From: an uncultured Eubacteriales bacterium
Lineage (GTDB): Bacteria > Bacillota > Clostridia > Christensenellales > Aristaeellaceae
Length of the DNA stretch: 64,000 nt
Reading direction: 5' to 3'
NCBI GenBank assembly: GCA_902764875.1
Contig: CACWXP010000004.1
Location: forward strand, 62,001-126,000
Position numbers and translations under genes: made by a program
The notes under the pieces: model-generated
What the model saw: only the letters and a program-made list of their open reading frames with translations
Told to the model about the DNA's origin: nothing
The model's database searches: none
Shown here: positions 19,463 through 27,684 of the stretch, piece after piece
Layout of the letters: each line of letters begins with the position of its first letter
Position numbering within the stretch: position 1 is the first letter of the stretch

Positions 19463-19480
19463 ATTGGGAGGAAAAGACAT

Positions 19481-21190
19481 ATGACAGACCGGAAACGGAT
19501 GCACAGCATTCCCGATTTGGAGGCGAAAGGCCGCAAACGGCTTGTGCTGATCGTTGAGGATGATTTTGTCAACCGGGAAATCCTGAAGATCAATATGCAG
19601 CAGGAATATGAGATTATCTGCGCGGAAACCGGCTGCGAAGCGCGGGAAAAGATCCATGCGCACAGCGATACCCTGAGCCTGATCCTGCTGGATCTGAATC
19701 TTCCCGATCTGAACGGGCTGGACCTGCTCCGGGAGCTCAAGCAGGATATGGATCTTTCGAAGATTCCCGTGATTGTCCTGACCGCCGATACCGAGTCGGA
19801 AGTGGAAAGCCTGACCTCCGGAGCCAGCGATTTTATTCCGAAGCCTTATCCGCGCCAGGAGATCATCATGGCCCGCGCCCGCCGCTGCATCGAGCTGTCG
19901 GAAAACCGGGATCTGATCCGCTGGACGGAGCGGGATCATCTGACCGGCCTGTTCAACCGGGACTATTTTGACCGCTATGCCGAGCAGTATGACCACTATC
20001 ACCGGAATGATCCAACGGACGCGCTGGTGTTGGATATCAGTCATTTCCGGATGATGAATGAACGTTTCGGGAAAGCGTACTGCGATGAGGTGCTCCGCCG
20101 GATCGGCGCGGAACTGTTTACCTTCGTTAAAGAAAACGGCGGCATAGCATGCCGCTGGGAGGCCGATACTTTCCAGATTTACTGTCCTCACCGGGAGGAC
20201 TACCCGGCCCTTGCCGCCCGGGTCGCCGCCGCTGCTTCCGGCCCTGATGAAGGACGCGTGCATATCCGGATCGGCGTCAATCCCAATGTCGATAAATCCG
20301 GGGATATGGAGCGCCGGTTCGACCGGGCCAAGAGCGCCGCAGACATGATCCGCAGCAGTCTCACCGAGTCCGTGGCGTACTATAACGATGATCTCCGGCA
20401 AAAGGAACTGGACGCCGGGCAGCTTCTGGACGATTTCCGCGGCGCCCTTGCCGAAGAGCAGTTCCTCGTCTACTATCAGCCGAAATACAACATCCAGGGG
20501 CCGAAGCCCGTTCTCTGCGGCGCCGAAGCTCTGGTGCGCTGGAAACATCCGGAAAGAGGCATGGTCAGTCCCGGCACCTTTATCCCGCTCTTCGAGCACA
20601 ACGGGCTGATCCGGGAGCTGGACAACTATGTCTGGCGTAAAGCCGCGCTACAGATCCGGCGCTGGAAGGATCAGCTGGGCTGTTCCGTTCCGGTCTCCGT
20701 CAACGTATCCCGGATCGACATGCTGGATCCGGATCTGACGGAAACGCTCTGCGGCCTGATAAAGGATAACCGTTTGGATTTCAGCGACCTGCACCTGGAG
20801 ATCACCGAATCCGCCTACACCGAGGATTCAAAGCAGATCAAGGACATTGTCGCCGGTCTTCGGAATCAGGGCTTCAAAATCGAGATGGACGACTTTGGCT
20901 CCGGCTATTCCTCTCTGAATATGATCATCACCCTACCCATCGACCTGCTGAAACTGGATATGGGCTTCATCCGCAGCGCTTTCAGCGAAAGCGGGGACAC
21001 CGGCATGCTGAAAATCATGATGGATATCGCCCACCATCTCTCCGTTCCGATGATTGCGGAAGGCGTGGAAACAAAGGAGCAGATGCTGACGCTGAAGGAT
21101 CTGGGCTGTGACATCGTCCAGGGCTATTATTTCTCCAAACCGGTTCCGGCGGAAGAATTTGAAGAATTTATGAGACAGGAGGAAAAATAA
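19481..21190 (+). CDS. Response regulator REC-GGDEF(degenerate)-EAL
   Basis: 569 residues. REC at about 20-140 (VLIVEDDFVNREIL, aspartate in LILLDLNLPDLNG). The GGDEF domain at about 150-300 keeps the fold (HLTGLFNRDYFDRY) but its active site reads CRWEADTFQIY in place of GGDEF, so it cannot be a normal cyclase. The EAL domain (about 315-560) has the intact EAL in CGAEALVRWKHPE, loop 6 IEMDDFGSGYSSL and AEGVET, so cyclic di-GMP hydrolysis under control of phosphorylation is the likely output. The GGDEF relic may bind GTP as a regulator, as in other composite proteins. It begins 18 bases after the kinase and ends 3 bases before the Hpt gene. Confidence 0.93.
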   Translation: MTDRKRMHSIPDLEAKGRKRLVLIVEDDFVNREILKINMQQEYEIICAETGCEAREKIHAHSDTLSLILLDLNLPDLNGLDLLRELKQDMDLSKIPVIVLTADTESEVESLTSGASDFIPKPYPRQEIIMARARRCIELSENRDLIRWTERDHLTGLFNRDYFDRYAEQYDHYHRNDPTDALVLDISHFRMMNERFGKAYCDEVLRRIGAELFTFVKENGGIACRWEADTFQIYCPHREDYPALAARVAAAASGPDEGRVHIRIGVNPNVDKSGDMERRFDRAKSAADMIRSSLTESVAYYNDDLRQKELDAGQLLDDFRGALAEEQFLVYYQPKYNIQGPKPVLCGAEALVRWKHPERGMVSPGTFIPLFEHNGLIRELDNYVWRKAALQIRRWKDQLGCSVPVSVNVSRIDMLDPDLTETLCGLIKDNRLDFSDLHLEITESAYTEDSKQIKDIVAGLRNQGFKIEMDDFGSGYSSLNMIITLPIDLLKLDMGFIRSAFSESGDTGMLKIMMDIAHHLSVPMIAEGVETKEQMLTLKDLGCDIVQGYYFSKPVPAEEFEEFMRQEEK

Positions 21191-21193
21191 AAA

Positions 21194-21535
21194 ATGCTGA
21201 CCGTTGAAAGCCTGCGCGCCTGGGGCGCAAATGTGGATGAGGGGCTGGGCAGATGCCTGAACAACGAAACCTTTTATCTGACCCTGGTCAAAAAAGCCAT
21301 TCAGGATCCGTCGTTCGAAAAGCTGAATGCAGCCTGCGGCGCCGGGGATCTTGATCAGGGTTTCGACGCCGCCCATGCGCTCAAGGGTGTGATGGCCAAT
21401 CTGGCCCTGACGCCGATCCTGAATCCCGTCATCAAAATCACCGAACTGCTGCGCGCCAGAACGGTGACGGATTACGGTCCTCTCCTGACAGAGATCACCT
21501 CTGCCAGGGATCAGGTTCTGGCTCTTGCCGAATAA
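21194..21535 (+). CDS. Stand-alone histidine phosphotransfer (Hpt) protein
   Basis: 113 residues, a single four-helix Hpt bundle with the phosphoacceptor His61 in FDAAHALKGVMANLAL; NLALTPL-type residues after it are typical. It starts three bases after the REC-GGDEF-EAL stop, so the three genes form a complete relay: sensor kinase, Hpt, output phosphodiesterase. The GAGGAAAAAT ribosome site lies inside the end of the previous gene. Confidence 0.9.
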   Translation: MLTVESLRAWGANVDEGLGRCLNNETFYLTLVKKAIQDPSFEKLNAACGAGDLDQGFDAAHALKGVMANLALTPILNPVIKITELLRARTVTDYGPLLTEITSARDQVLALAE

Positions 21536-21585
21536 TCCGTTATCAAACTCTGACGTCTGTCTGCCCTAAACTTTCTATCCTTTGA

Positions 21586-21741
21586 ATGGGAAAAATTACT
21601 TCTTCCACGCTGATGCCGGAGAAAAAAAGTACCCGAAAATCGCTGGAGGACGCGGGAGCGGAAGTGTTCCTGACCCGAAAAGAACCTGTCGTTCTGACAA
21701 GTGACGGGGAACATCTCCGCGTCCGCTACATGACAGCCTAA
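21586..21741 (+). pseudogene. Possible ComEC-like hydrolase C-terminal fragment (51 codons)
   Basis: A short frame ending in LEDAGAEVFLTRKEPVVLTS then DGEHLRVR. This resembles the last strand pair of ComEC-type metallo-beta-lactamase proteins (…GAEVYRTDxxGTVxVxSDG…). The first 18 residues (MGKITSSTLMPEKK…) do not fit and there is no good ribosome site, so it looks like a remnant placed behind the Hpt gene. Low confidence. Confidence 0.35.
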
Positions 21742-21776
21742 ATGGCAGCCCGGATGCGCACACCGGCTTCACCTGC

Positions 21777-21941
21777 TCAATATATCTCCCGATCCTGGGT
21801 TTTTCGTTTGCGGGAATACAGTTTTTTGCTCTCCACCTTCTTCGTCACCGGGCTGAACGCCCAGGTGACCCGTTTCTGCCGGTCCAGTTCTTTCCGGACC
21901 TTTTTGCTCAGTTTTCCCTTGGGAACAAACTTTTCTGCCAT
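21777..21941 (-). CDS. Small basic conserved protein
   Basis: 54 residues starting at an ATG behind GGAGGAG. Very rich in lysine and arginine: it begins MAEKFVPKGKLSKKVRKELD and continues with the stretch TWAFSPVTKKVESKKLYSRK. I have the impression of similar short proteins in other Clostridia; function unknown, nucleic-acid binding plausible. Longer frames that start upstream lack a site. Confidence 0.65.
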   Translation of the reverse strand: MAEKFVPKGKLSKKVRKELDRQKRVTWAFSPVTKKVESKKLYSRKRKTQDREIY

Positions 21942-22012
21942 ATTTTCTCCTCCGGTTCGCATTGCATGCCTGTTGGAACAATTCCGTCGGCCCCGGCGCC
22001 GCACCCGGCACT

Positions 22013-24055
22013 TCATTTCATAATCTGTTCGTCCAATGTCTTCCGCAGCCCTTCCGGCATAAAGGGTTTGGAGATGTGGGCATTCATGCCCGCCGCCAGA
22101 CAAGCCTTCACATCCTCGTCGTAGGCATTGGCGCTCATGGCGAGAATCGGCAGGGTTTGATAGTATTCCCCCTGCAGCGCCCGGATCGCCCGGGTGGCTT
22201 CGTATCCGTCCATCACGGGCATCTGAATGTCCATCAGGACCGCGTCATAATAACCGGCCCCGTGATTCTGCACCTGTTCAAGCCCTTCCCGGCCATTCTC
22301 GGCCCGCTCGGCAGTGATCCCGAAGGAAGACAGCACCAGACAGGCAATCTCCGCATTGATATCGTTGTCCTCCACCAGCAGCACCCGGCGGCCGGAAAGG
22401 TCGATGCTTTCCGCCTCCGCTTCCGCTTTCCGGTTTTCCTCAGCGGATTCCAGCTCCAATTCCACCGTAAATTCGGAGCCTTCACCCAGGGTGCTTTTGA
22501 CGGAAATGGTCCCGCCCATCAGCTCCACGACCTTCGCCGCAATCGCCAGGCCGAGGCCCGTGCCCTGGATCCGGTTGACGGTAGTCTTTTCCTCACGGGA
22601 AAAGCTTTCGAAGATATGGGGCAGATAGTCCTCGCTGATGCCGATTCCGGTGTCCCGGACGATGAACCGGTAAAGATACCGGTTCTCCCCGGCCGGTTCC
22701 TCCTCCGCAATCAGATCCACCGTCTTCCCCTCCGGGGTGTACTTAATGGCATTGCTGATGATATTGACCAGCACCTGTTCGATCCGCAGCTCGTCGGCAT
22801 TCACGCGGCAGTGTACGACACTGTCGTGCCGGTAGGTAATAATCAGAGCTTTGTTCTTTGCCTGAAGGACGGTGATATCCTCGATGCGGCGGAAAATATC
22901 CTGAAGATCACAGGGGGCCCGGTTAATCTGCACCTTGCCGCTCTCGATCTTGGAAATGTCCAGGATATCGTTGATCAGCGACAGCAGGTAGTGGCTGGAG
23001 GAGCCGATCTTCTCCAGCGCGTTCGTAATCACTTCCGGTTCACCAATATGGTCTCTGGCGATATTGGTATAGCCGACGATGGCGTTCATCGGCGTCCGGA
23101 TATCGTGGGACATATTGGCAAGAAAATCGTTCTTTGCCTTGATCCTGGCCTCTGCCGCGTGCTGTCGGTATTCTTCCTCCGCCTTTTTGGCTTCCTCCAG
23201 GGCCTGCATCATGGCCTGCCGGTGCCGGACATCCTCGTCGACATCCTTGAAACCCATCATAACGCCCATGCGCCCGCCGGGCATGAGCACTCTGACAAGA
23301 TCGACCAGATAGTGCCGGGGACCGCCTTCCAGATTGCGGACAAAACTGACGGTGAACTGGTTTCTCGTCTCAAACTGCTTCAGGATGTACGGAAGGCCGA
23401 TTTCCTCCTGCATCCGCTCCCGGTCTTCCTCCGCGACCATGGTGTTTACATATTCCGTTTTGGTATCCGTATACCGGGTATGGCTCAGCGCGTTGCGGAT
23501 GGCCTCCGCGTGGGCTTCGTCCAGATCCGTGTGGTACAGAATGCTTGCTTCCGTCTCCACATCGCGGATCAGCCACACGGTATTGTAGGCGTTGGTCAGC
23601 GCTGCAATCACAGCATCGCGAACGGCCTTGTCCGTTTCCCGTTGTTCCCGTTTTTCCGTAATATCCGATATGAACACCACATAAACGCCGCCGTAGGTTT
23701 TTGTTTCGCAGTAATGGCCGTAGTCATCCACCCAGCGGATCCTGCCGTCCCGGCGGGTGATCCGGTATTCCGCATAGTCCATCTGGTCTTCGTTCTCGTC
23801 GATCTGCTGGACGATGGAAGCGGTAATCCGGTCGTAATCTTCCGGATGCACCATTCCCCGGAAGGTGAACCCGGTCAGCTCCTTAAACTCCCCGATATCC
23901 GCACAGCCGAAGATGTCAAACACGGGTTTGTTGGCATAAATCAGCTCTTCCGGCGCTTCCGCTTTATAGATGAAGAACCCGCCGGGCATATGTCCGCCGA
24001 TTTCCTCCACAACCGGAAGGGTATCCTCTGTCAGATCAAAATGCTTCCCAGCCAT
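22013..24055 (-). CDS. PAS hybrid histidine kinase with receiver domain
   Basis: 680 residues, no membrane helix, so cytosolic. A PAS domain at about 20-140 (IGGHMPGGFFIYKAEAPEEL, DYAEYRITRRDGRIRWVDDY), a second PAS-like region to about 275, a coiled coil, HisKA with NMSHDIRTPMNAIVGY (about 315), HATPase (VNIISNAIKYTPEG, DTGIGIS, GTGLGLAI) and a receiver (VLLVEDNDINAEIA, aspartate in AVLMDIQMPVMDGYEA, ISKPF). No Hpt module. It lies head-to-tail after the PEP-synthase-like gene on the same strand; an intergenic TATAAT at about 24106-24111 suggests its own promoter. The free Hpt protein of the neighbouring operon is a possible partner. Confidence 0.92.
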   Translation of the reverse strand: MAGKHFDLTEDTLPVVEEIGGHMPGGFFIYKAEAPEELIYANKPVFDIFGCADIGEFKELTGFTFRGMVHPEDYDRITASIVQQIDENEDQMDYAEYRITRRDGRIRWVDDYGHYCETKTYGGVYVVFISDITEKREQRETDKAVRDAVIAALTNAYNTVWLIRDVETEASILYHTDLDEAHAEAIRNALSHTRYTDTKTEYVNTMVAEEDRERMQEEIGLPYILKQFETRNQFTVSFVRNLEGGPRHYLVDLVRVLMPGGRMGVMMGFKDVDEDVRHRQAMMQALEEAKKAEEEYRQHAAEARIKAKNDFLANMSHDIRTPMNAIVGYTNIARDHIGEPEVITNALEKIGSSSHYLLSLINDILDISKIESGKVQINRAPCDLQDIFRRIEDITVLQAKNKALIITYRHDSVVHCRVNADELRIEQVLVNIISNAIKYTPEGKTVDLIAEEEPAGENRYLYRFIVRDTGIGISEDYLPHIFESFSREEKTTVNRIQGTGLGLAIAAKVVELMGGTISVKSTLGEGSEFTVELELESAEENRKAEAEAESIDLSGRRVLLVEDNDINAEIACLVLSSFGITAERAENGREGLEQVQNHGAGYYDAVLMDIQMPVMDGYEATRAIRALQGEYYQTLPILAMSANAYDEDVKACLAAGMNAHISKPFMPEGLRKTLDEQIMK

Positions 24056-24166
24056 AATGCCTCCGTCGACTGCCGGCAGCCGCGTGTATCTTTTCCTTTT
24101 GGCCTATTATAGCATTATCGTTTCCAAAAAGATACAGAAAAAGGAAGCATTTTATCCCAACGGCTT

Positions 24167-26740
24167 TTATCCCAATGTAATCAGCAGATGTTCGTCGGCC
24201 GCGTCATTATACACTTCGCATCCTCCGGCGCTGACATCATAGACATGCACGATCTCCGAGAGCTCTTTCCCATGCTCAAATCCGCCGATGAGATCCGTAC
24301 AGCTTTGGAGCTTCTCCGGCGCAAACCGGATGGTCTTCTGATCGCTGAACACGGCGGTATAAAGGATTTCGGCCTCCACCAGATCCTGGAAGATATGGCT
24401 CCCGTAGGACAGCTCCGGATTGTAGCCTGCCTTTCGCTCCTCCGTTTCACAAATGATTTCAAAGGCGCTGATATCCGAAAACGACGTGGGCACGCCCAGT
24501 TCGGGGGAGGTTGTTCCGACCCGCCCGGGCACGATCAGCATCATATGCTTCCGCAGATCCCTGTAATGCCAGTTGACGGCGCCGATCAGCCGGGCCACGG
24601 AATTCTTCTCTTTGTACGGCATTTCATAATAGCGGACCGGGTCGACATAAACGATCAGGTCCAGGGCAGAGGCTTTGGACATGCCCATGGATGCCCCCCT
24701 GCTTTCCAGAAAGATTTTTTCCTCGGGGATATGCTCCGGAACCATGGTGCCGGTCTTGCCTTTCTGTATCTGAAGCGGACGACACTGCAGCAGGTCGATC
24801 GAGTATTCCCCGCTCTCAGAGATATTGATCGTGAACTCCGTATCCACCGGATATGCATATTCATCCTGGATGCAGCGAAGCATCCTGCGCATCTGCTCCA
24901 TCAGCGTCCGGTTCGCCACCAGTCCCTTGCAGGAGATGTATTTCACGTCCCGCGCCCTGCCCGATTCCCTGAGATTGTATTCTGCATCCCAGTCATGCTC
25001 CAGCAGGATTTTATCCAGATACGGAGGCAGATGCGGCGCAATTCTTTCAAAGTGCAGCCTTTGCAGCGTCCGGTCCGCCATGTTGATCACTTCCGCTTTT
25101 CCCTGGGAAAACTTATGCTTGTCGGCTGAAGAAGAGTAAGAAGTTTTCTCCGGCATATCCAGGTTCACAATCCTCGGATAGGACCCTTCGGTCCGGTCCA
25201 CCGCCGACGTGCCCAGGCCCATGACCAGGCGGAGCATGCCCGCGGCCGGATCCGTATCCTTCATGATCCGGTAGGGACTGTAGGAATACCCGACGCCCGC
25301 CGCGCAGGGCATGTAGTACGACCCGTAGTAGGAACCCGAAACGCGCTGGATCAGCAGCGCCATCTGTTCATCCCGCCTGTCCAGGCCGCGCCGTTTCCGG
25401 TAATCGAGGGCGGAAAGGCTCATCGTGCTGGCATAGACGATCTTGATGGCTTTCTCAAACTCGTCCAGCCGGTCTTTCAGTTCGCCCCGGTTCACACAGA
25501 AAACAGACTCGTATTTCCCGGCAAAGGCGTTACCGAAGCCGTCCTCCAGAATGCTTGAAGAACGGACAATATACGGATCCTGTCCGTAATACTCGATGAT
25601 GCGGACGAACTGATCCCGCATGCTTTCGGAAAAGGAACCGTTCGTCAGTTTCTCCGCGAATTCTTCCGCCAGGGTGAAATAGCCTTCGTCTGTCCGCTGC
25701 CGGACCCGATAATCCCACAGGTTGTTATCCACAATATAGGTGTAGTAAACGTCCGACCCGACGTAGAAGGAATCGTGAGGCTCCAGAATTTCGCCGATAT
25801 CCGGTTCCCGGTTGCGGATGATCGCCCGGGCCAGCAGCATGCCGCAGGCTTTTCCGCCGATCATTCCCGTTCCGATCATATGATCCCGGACGGCGAAGTA
25901 ATCCTCCGGCGTAAAGTGCTTCTTCACCATTTCCCGCATCTTTTCATCCCGCGTCATCATGATATTGCACATTCTGCCGCAGTCTTCCGTGATGTCGGCG
26001 CTGCTCTCATGCAGCAGCTTGGTCCGGTTGAAAAACCGGTCCCAGGAATCTGCGTATTGCTCTTCCGCGGATCGCTGAGCCTGGGCCAGGGTCTGGTAAA
26101 ACCGGCTGGACTTTACACCGTCCAGGATCGGGCGGAAATGCCCGGTCTCCGGCTCGTAGGTATGGGGCAGAAACATGGTATCGGAATTGCGGTTCCAAAC
26201 TTTTTCCGGCCGGACATACACATTTCTGCTGTCTGCGTATACGTCGATGAACAGCTGGGTGGTATTCAGGATCTTGTTGATCGCTTGCACCGAGTGCTTT
26301 CCACGGATGATCGGGAAAAAGGCTACCGTGTCCAGAATGAACAGAAACGGGCAGGTAACCCGGAAAAAGTTGCCCATCATCAGGTCTGTTGCCCAGGCTG
26401 CCTGCAGATCGGAAAGGCAGTCGAAAACATAGAAGGCGTCTTTTCCTTCCCGTTCAATGATGTTGTGTATATCCACGGTAAAGGTTTCAAAGCGGTGGGA
26501 CAGCGGCAGACGGACCGTTTTGACCTCGGGGCGGTCGGCAATCAGGGAGTCATGGCTTGCAAAACGGAAATAGATGATATTCCGCCGGTCGCGGATTGCC
26601 TGTTCCACATAGGGTTCCATAAACAACCGGAACTGGGCCAGGTCCGACACCCGCCAGACGACATTGTCCCCCAGCCGGATATTGTCAAACGCCGTATCCA
26701 TTTCCGGAATGCCTGACAGAACACGATCAAAAGCGGCCAT
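24167..26740 (-). CDS. KaiC-like / PEP-synthase ATP-grasp domain protein
   Basis: 857 residues from the ATG behind GGAGGTGG. Residues about 1-220 look like a RecA/KaiC-type ATPase fold (SGIPEMDTAFDNIRLGDNVV) in which the Walker A loop is replaced by VVWRVSDLAQF, so nucleotide binding there is doubtful. Residues about 300-720 match the pyruvate phosphate dikinase/PEP synthase N-terminal ATP-grasp domain (GMIGGKACGMLLARAI, YIVRSSSILEDGFGNAFAGK, SIDLLQCRPLQIQ). The swivelling phosphohistidine domain (TSHAA motif) and the PEP-binding barrel of true PpsA are missing. It may phosphorylate or bind a partner rather than make PEP. It sits upstream of a hybrid kinase. Confidence 0.82.
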   Translation of the reverse strand: MAAFDRVLSGIPEMDTAFDNIRLGDNVVWRVSDLAQFRLFMEPYVEQAIRDRRNIIYFRFASHDSLIADRPEVKTVRLPLSHRFETFTVDIHNIIEREGKDAFYVFDCLSDLQAAWATDLMMGNFFRVTCPFLFILDTVAFFPIIRGKHSVQAINKILNTTQLFIDVYADSRNVYVRPEKVWNRNSDTMFLPHTYEPETGHFRPILDGVKSSRFYQTLAQAQRSAEEQYADSWDRFFNRTKLLHESSADITEDCGRMCNIMMTRDEKMREMVKKHFTPEDYFAVRDHMIGTGMIGGKACGMLLARAIIRNREPDIGEILEPHDSFYVGSDVYYTYIVDNNLWDYRVRQRTDEGYFTLAEEFAEKLTNGSFSESMRDQFVRIIEYYGQDPYIVRSSSILEDGFGNAFAGKYESVFCVNRGELKDRLDEFEKAIKIVYASTMSLSALDYRKRRGLDRRDEQMALLIQRVSGSYYGSYYMPCAAGVGYSYSPYRIMKDTDPAAGMLRLVMGLGTSAVDRTEGSYPRIVNLDMPEKTSYSSSADKHKFSQGKAEVINMADRTLQRLHFERIAPHLPPYLDKILLEHDWDAEYNLRESGRARDVKYISCKGLVANRTLMEQMRRMLRCIQDEYAYPVDTEFTINISESGEYSIDLLQCRPLQIQKGKTGTMVPEHIPEEKIFLESRGASMGMSKASALDLIVYVDPVRYYEMPYKEKNSVARLIGAVNWHYRDLRKHMMLIVPGRVGTTSPELGVPTSFSDISAFEIICETEERKAGYNPELSYGSHIFQDLVEAEILYTAVFSDQKTIRFAPEKLQSCTDLIGGFEHGKELSEIVHVYDVSAGGCEVYNDAADEHLLITLG

Positions 26741-26852
26741 GATTTCCACCTCCTCAAAAAGAAACAAGGGAGTCCGTCCGACTCCCTCGTCCGGGAAAAA
26801 TGTATCACCCGGAGGATCCGATTGTCAAGCTCCAGAACATTGGAAAAACGGT

Positions 26853-27368
26853 TCAGGCAGAGGGAATATTCGCCGATTTCTCAAACGCAAGCCGGGGAAA
26901 ATCGTCTTCTTCCACATAAATGGTTCCGCAATGGACAAAACCAGCCTTCCGGACCAGGTTCTGCATGACCTTATTGTCGCCGTGGGTGTCAATCCGCAGA
27001 TGACCGCACTGATCCCAGGCCCAGTTCAGGCAAAACATGCCGGTTCCTTTCTCGGAACCGTCGGAGGCGATCCGGTGCACGACGCCGTAGGGCGAGTCGT
27101 CCAGCCATCTGCCGTCTGTGATATCCCTGTAGGTCGGCTCAATGTCTTCACCGCAGACAAAGAAGAACGTTCCGATGACCTGACCCGCGTCATTGATGCA
27201 GACATAGCTGTTGCCCTCCGCAATATCTTTCCGGATCAGCGCTTCCGGCGGCCAGTTCGTCGGCCCCCATTGATTCGGATTGCCGTGCTGCGCCATAAAC
27301 GCTCTGGCCCGGCTGTAAATGTCCATGATCCGGTCAAGATCCTGCATCGTCGAATGCCTGATTTGCAT
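26853..27368 (-). CDS. GNAT-family N-acetyltransferase
   Basis: 171 residues with the GNAT layout: IRHSTMQDLDRIMDIYSRAR start, central strand VIGTFFFVCG, the acetyl-CoA loop region GVVHRIASDGSEKGTGMFCLNWAWD and LRIDTHGDNKVMQNLVRKAG followed by FVHCGTIYV. The QxxGxG pyrophosphate loop is altered (SDGSEKGTG). This subtype often acts on small amines or proteins; substrate unknown. Single gene. Confidence 0.88.
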   Translation of the reverse strand: MQIRHSTMQDLDRIMDIYSRARAFMAQHGNPNQWGPTNWPPEALIRKDIAEGNSYVCINDAGQVIGTFFFVCGEDIEPTYRDITDGRWLDDSPYGVVHRIASDGSEKGTGMFCLNWAWDQCGHLRIDTHGDNKVMQNLVRKAGFVHCGTIYVEEDDFPRLAFEKSANIPSA

Positions 27369-27496
27369 GTTTTCTTCCCCGCTCCTGTTCTTTGTCCCGG
27401 TTTTCCCTTCTGCGGTATATTCCGCAGACGCCTGATGCTTTCCCTCTATAATTCAATACCGTCTGCGGGGAATCCTGTATGAATGCGGGCAACTGT

Positions 27497-27550
27497 CTGT
27501 CCTGTACGAATAGGAAAGTCCGTCTGTCAAGCACGAATAGGAAAGCCCGT
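27497..27550. repeat. 27-base tandem duplication
   Basis: Two adjacent 27-base units (27497-27523 and 27524-27550) that share the core ACGAATAGGAAAG and differ at four or five positions, just upstream of the MATE promoter. Possibly a duplicated regulator site; otherwise the 316-base gap 27369-27684 holds only the promoter. Confidence 0.6.
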
Positions 27551-27551
27551 C

Positions 27552-27580
27552 TTGAGTTATTCCGCGAAAACGGATACAAT
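27552..27580 (+). promoter_or_regulatory. Promoter of the MATE gene
   Basis: TTGAGT (27552-27557), 17-base spacer, TACAAT (27575-27580), directly after the 27-base tandem repeat. Confidence 0.6.
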
Positions 27581-27684
27581 GGTCGGGACCTCATAACCCG
27601 TTCCGGCCGCATAATCCTTTTCGCGTTCAGCCACGGTCGGAGCCGGTTGTCCGCAATACGATCAAAAGGCAGGGACCGATTCCC

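Noticed and set aside
19930-20390. Active diguanylate cyclase in the REC-GGDEF-EAL protein
   Set aside because: The active-site loop reads RWEADTF instead of GGDEF, so catalysis is unlikely; only the EAL half is called active.
17381-20599. A 1072-codon open frame on the minus strand
   Set aside because: It lies wholly antisense to the hybrid kinase and REC-GGDEF-EAL genes. Strong GC bias at third positions keeps the opposite frame open; there is no ribosome site and no recognisable domain.
22013-24055. Placing the second hybrid kinase in one operon with the PEP-synthase-like gene
   Set aside because: A 111-base gap with its own TATAAT suggests a separate promoter; co-transcription is possible but not shown.
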